Source: Cryptococcus deneoformans JEC21
Lineage: Eukaryota; Basidiomycota; Tremellomycetes; Tremellales; Cryptococcaceae
Direction of reading: 5' to 3'
Length of the DNA: 10,000 nucleotides
NCBI RefSeq assembly: GCF_000091045.1
Contig: NC_006691.1
Location: 227,621 to 237,620, forward strand
Positions 7,005 through 10,000 of the stretch are shown piece after piece. The notes beneath the pieces were generated by a model. It was not told the origin of the DNA. It saw only the letters and a program-made list of their open reading frames with translations, and ran no database searches. A program made the position numbers and the translations under genes. The first letter of the stretch is position 1. The number at the start of each line of letters is the position of its first letter.

Positions 7005-7245
7005 TTTGTGGTATATTGGAGGTCTGAAGCTTCTGATAGAAGGCCTACCGGGGGATTTGATAGAGAACTAAGCAATCGGTGGTCAAATAACGGACGAGAA
7101 CCAACGAAGAACTACAAAGTGTTGTCTTCTCTCTTGTTCAAAACATCGGCATTGTCCGCCTGAGAGTTCATTACATAATCAACTCCTCTCTGTCTTTTCT
7201 TTTGGCAGATGTGGATTGTCGAGTCGTAATAGTCATCCCACATCT
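7005..7245. promoter_or_regulatory. Shared divergent promoter region of the cyclin and glycyl-tRNA synthetase
   Basis: Only 241 bp separate the cyclin ATG (7004, minus) from the first in-frame ATG of the synthetase (7246, plus). No TATA box is obvious. Pyrimidine-rich runs (CTTCTCTCTTG near 7126-7136 and CTCCTCTCTGTCTTTTCTTTTG near 7184-7205) precede the synthetase and resemble fungal transcription start regions. The second run ends in GGCAG and could also be a 3' splice site of a 5' UTR intron, though I see no good donor upstream. Confidence 0.5.
7209..7229 (+). other. Possible upstream ORF of 6 codons before glycyl-tRNA synthetase
   Basis: ATG at 7209 opens MWIVES and stops at TAA 7227-7229, in a different frame and 16 bp before the mitochondrial-form ATG. 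Its -3 base is C, a weak context. It matters only if transcription starts upstream of 7209, which the sequence alone does not show. Confidence 0.3.
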
Positions 7246-9720
7246 ATGGCCATACCACGACCCTTGGTGAATTCAATCAGGTCTTTTGCAACAAGAACTA
7301 TCCCAACTCGCAAGTTCAACCTAAGAAAATCATCAAAAATGGTCGCCGCTGCCTCCGTCTCACACCCTTCAGAACTCACAGTCCCCAACAAGACCGCTCA
7401 CGCCTTTGACAAAAGCACCTTGGACGCTCTCTTGGCTAGGCGATTCTTCTTTGCTCCTTCTTTTGAAATCTACGGTGGTGTCGCTGGTCTTTACGACTAT
7501 GGACCTACCGGTTCCGCCCTTCAGGCCAACATTCTCGATGCCTGGCGAAAGCACTACATCATCGAAGAAGATATGCTTGAGCTCGATACTACCATCATGA
7601 CTCTTTCCGATGTCCTCAAAACCTCTGGCCACGTTGACAAATTCGCCGATTGGATGGTCAAGGACGTTAAGAATGGTGAGATCTATAGAGCGGATCACCT
7701 TGTCGAGGGTGTTCTCGAGGCTAGATTAAAGGGTGACAAGGAAGCTCGAGGTGTCAAGGAGGAGGAGAAAAAGGAGGAGGAGGATGACAAGAAAAAGAAG
7801 AAGAAGAAGATTGTCAAGACCGAGGCTGTCAAGCTTGATGACAACACAGTTGCCGAGTACGAGTACCTTTTGGCTCAGGCAAGTCAACTTCACGTCAATT
7901 ATACACAGATGCTAACTAGCAGCAGATTGATAACTACACTGGTCCCGAGCTCGGTGATATTATCCGAAAGCACAAAATCACCAACCCCACCACCGGAAAC
8001 GAGGTCTCTGAGCCTGTCGAGTTCAATCTCATGTTCGAGTCCAACATCGGTCCTACTGGCCACATCAAAGGTTACCTCCGTCCCGAAACCGCCCAGGGTC
8101 ACTTTGTGAACTTTGCTCGTCTCCTCGAGTTCAACAACGGCAAGGTCCCCTTCGCCTCTGCTCAGATCGGTAAAAGTTTCCGAAACGAAATCGCCCCCAG
8201 ACAGGGCTTGCTCCGTGTCCGGTAAGTTTACTTTTTAAGGACGTTTGGCGGGATGATGACTGATGAAGATTTGCAGAGAGTTCACCATGGCTGAGATTGA
8301 GCACTATGTAGACCCTCTTGACAAGCGTCACGCTCGATTCAACGAGGTTAAGGATGTCGTCCTCACCCTTTTGGCTAAGGGTGTTCAGAGCGAGGGTAGG
8401 ACCGAGATCGTGAAAAAGACTGTTGGTGAGGCTGTTGCTGAGGTCAGAATTTCTTCCACTTTTTCTTTTCCATGATGACATGAAAGCTGATGATTATGTA
8501 GGGTATCGTCGATAATGAGACCCTTGGTTACTTCCTCGGTCGAACTCAGCTGTTCTTGACCAAGATTGGTATAGACCCTGCTAGGTTGAGGTGCAGGCAG
8601 CACATGGCTAACGAAATGGCTCATTACGCCACCGTACGCCCAATTCTTGAGGTCCAATCAATCCGTACTAACTTCTAGCAGGACTGTTGGGACTTTGAGA
8701 TCCAATCCTCTTACGGCTGGATAGAGTGTGTCGGTTGCGCGGACCGATCCGCTTATGACCTTACCGTCCACTCTGTCCGAACCAAGCAGCCTCTTAGAGT
8801 CCAGCAACGTCTCGACCAGCCCCGAACTGTCGAGAAGCTCGAATGCACCTTTGACGCCAAAGCTTTCGGTATGAAGTTCAAGAAGGACGCTACTATGATC
8901 AAGGAGACTTTGCTCGGCCTTGAGAAGGAAAAGTTACAGTGCATCAAGGATGAGCTCGAGAACGGCTCTTCTAACGTCCAGTGCGCCGATGGCAAGTCTT
9001 ATGAGATTACCCCCGACCTCGTCAAGATCAACCCCATCACCGTTACTGAGCACAGTAAGTCTCCAGTCTCCTCGTGAAATTAGTTTTACCTAACTTTATC
9101 GTCAGTGCGCGAATTCATCCCCAACGTCATCGAGCCGTCTTTCGGTATTGGTCGTATCCTTTACTGTGTTCTTGAGCACACTTACTGGGCACGAGAGCAA
9201 GACGCCGCTCGAGGTGTCCTTTCCCTCCCCGCTCTCGTCGCTCCTATCAAGTGTCTCATCGTCTCTATCTCTCAGGATGCTCAATTGAGGAGTAAGATCC
9301 ACGAAGTTTGTGAGTCCCATCCTAAGAAATCGATCGACATACCAGAATATCACTAATATTGAGTATTAAAGCCCGAGAGATGAGAAAGCGAGGTATCGCC
9401 AGCCGAGTCGACGATTCTTCCGCTACAATCGGTAAGAAATACGCCCGAAACGACGAGCTTGGTACTCCTTTCGGCTGTACCGTCGACTTTGCCAGTATGT
9501 CCACATTTATTATCCTGAAGCATACAATCACTAACCTTAATACGTAGCCATCCAAAACGGTACCATGACTCTCCGAGAGCGAGATTCTACCAGCCAACTT
9601 ATCGGTCCTATTGAGGACGTCATCAGCGTCGTTGACCAGCTTGTCAAGGGTGTTCTCGACTGGGAGGGTGCCAGCCAGAAGTTGGAGGCTTACAGCGGTG
9701 TGCAGGATGTGGATGCTTAA
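7246..9720 (+). CDS. GRS1: Glycyl-tRNA synthetase (cytosolic and probably mitochondrial)
   Basis: A class II synthetase that charges tRNA-Gly with glycine using ATP. Exons are 7246-7878, 7926-8221, 8277-8442, 8502-8633, 8682-9054, 9106-9309, 9372-9494 and 9548-9720, giving 699 residues. All phases agree. Residues 1-31 are Arg/Ser-rich without acidic residues, like a mitochondrial presequence. Met32 (7339) in strong context gives a 668-residue cytosolic form. The first ATG has T at -3, so leaky scanning is likely. The catalytic core starts near 66 ([21 protein letters not shown]). A Lys/Glu tract at about 170-192 matches a charged insert known in yeast Grs1. Motif 2 is [17 protein letters not shown] (about 297-313), motif 3 is EPSFGIGR (about 543-550), and the anticodon-binding domain runs from about 572 to the end ([25 protein letters not shown]). 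Intron 1 is GC-AG. A TTG at 7216 lies in the same frame upstream but is not needed as a start. Confidence 0.96.
7879..7925 (+). other. GC-AG intron with triple in-frame acceptor
   Basis: The first intron of the synthetase begins GCAAGT, the usual donor of the minor GC-AG class, after CAG. It has a GCTAAC branch at 7911-7916 and ends TAGCAGCAG, with AG at 7919, 7922 and 7925. Only the last AG gives [13 protein letters not shown] without additions; the others would add one or two Gln without a frame change. Branch distance favours the last. Confidence 0.85.
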
Positions 9721-10000
9721 GAATTGTAAAGCAGGGCGGTGGAAGGAGGTTCTTGGTAGGGATTAGATGGGTCTAATTATGCATAGGCGGTCTGCTATTA
9801 GTCGTACATGGCTCTAACAATCCAGATTGTCTTCTTGATTTGCTGGTCACTGATCAGATACGGAATTTACATCAACTCTTCATTAGTGTTACGGGGGTCA
9901 TGAGTGCGCTACAATGTAAAAGCATAGAGGTCGTTTCCCCAACCACCGGAGAGTGGCATGGAGTTGGCTGTTTTTTGTATGATCGCGTAGTACTACTCGA
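9721..10000. other. Downstream flank of glycyl-tRNA synthetase, nothing recognised
   Basis: After the TAA at 9718-9720 there is a G-rich then AT-rich stretch that probably holds the 3' UTR. No open frame, RNA fold or repeat convinced me on either strand. Confidence 0.5.

Noticed and set aside
7216..8109. A single uninterrupted 297-codon reading starting with TTG at 7216
   Set aside because: It reads through the GC-AG intron into a non-homologous frame; the conserved synthetase sequence requires splicing at 7879-7925. ATG 7246 is a sufficient start, so TTG initiation is not needed.
1..10000. CRISPR array, phage or bacterial operon features
   Set aside because: No short regularly spaced direct repeats, and the spliced genes show eukaryotic nuclear DNA.

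Overview
The window looks like nuclear DNA of a basidiomycete yeast, most likely the Cryptococcus neoformans/gattii complex or a close relative. The basis is many very short introns (about 47-70 bp) with GTRNGT-type donors and CTRAY-type branch sites, compact spacing between genes, a pol III tRNA gene with an intron, and the recognisable fungal proteins. The species is inferred, not proven.

Layout. 1-105 (+) is the C-terminal tail of a gene that starts outside the window. 335-1131 (-) is a decayed siderophore-iron transporter (MFS) with at least three frame breaks and no N-terminal half. 1779-3418 (+) is a broken multi-exon gene of an unrecognised family. It is interrupted by two solo LTRs in opposite orientations (2241-2418 and 3189-3365), each with 5-bp target duplications. 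3752-4153 (+) is a shorter, better preserved paralogue of the same family. A fragment resembling the LTR 3' half abuts its end (about 4153-4226).

4401-4500 (-) is tRNA-Leu(AAG) with a 21-nt intron. From there on the window is ordinary housekeeping sequence: the AP-3 sigma subunit (4668-5494, +, four exons), a transcription-type cyclin (7004-5570, -, six exons) ending 75 bp from it tail to tail, and glycyl-tRNA synthetase (7246-9720, +, eight exons), divergent from the cyclin across a 241-bp promoter region. The last 280 bp show nothing recognisable.

The left 4.2 kb is an accessory zone of decay and insertion next to a tRNA gene, and the right 5.5 kb is intact and gene-dense. The most interesting parts are the unknown duplicated family with its LTR insertions and the glycyl-tRNA synthetase 5' end. 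The latter has a short upstream ORF, a weak-context ATG giving a mitochondrial-type leader, a strong-context second ATG, and a GC-AG intron with a triple in-frame acceptor. No clearly new defence or mobile system was found.
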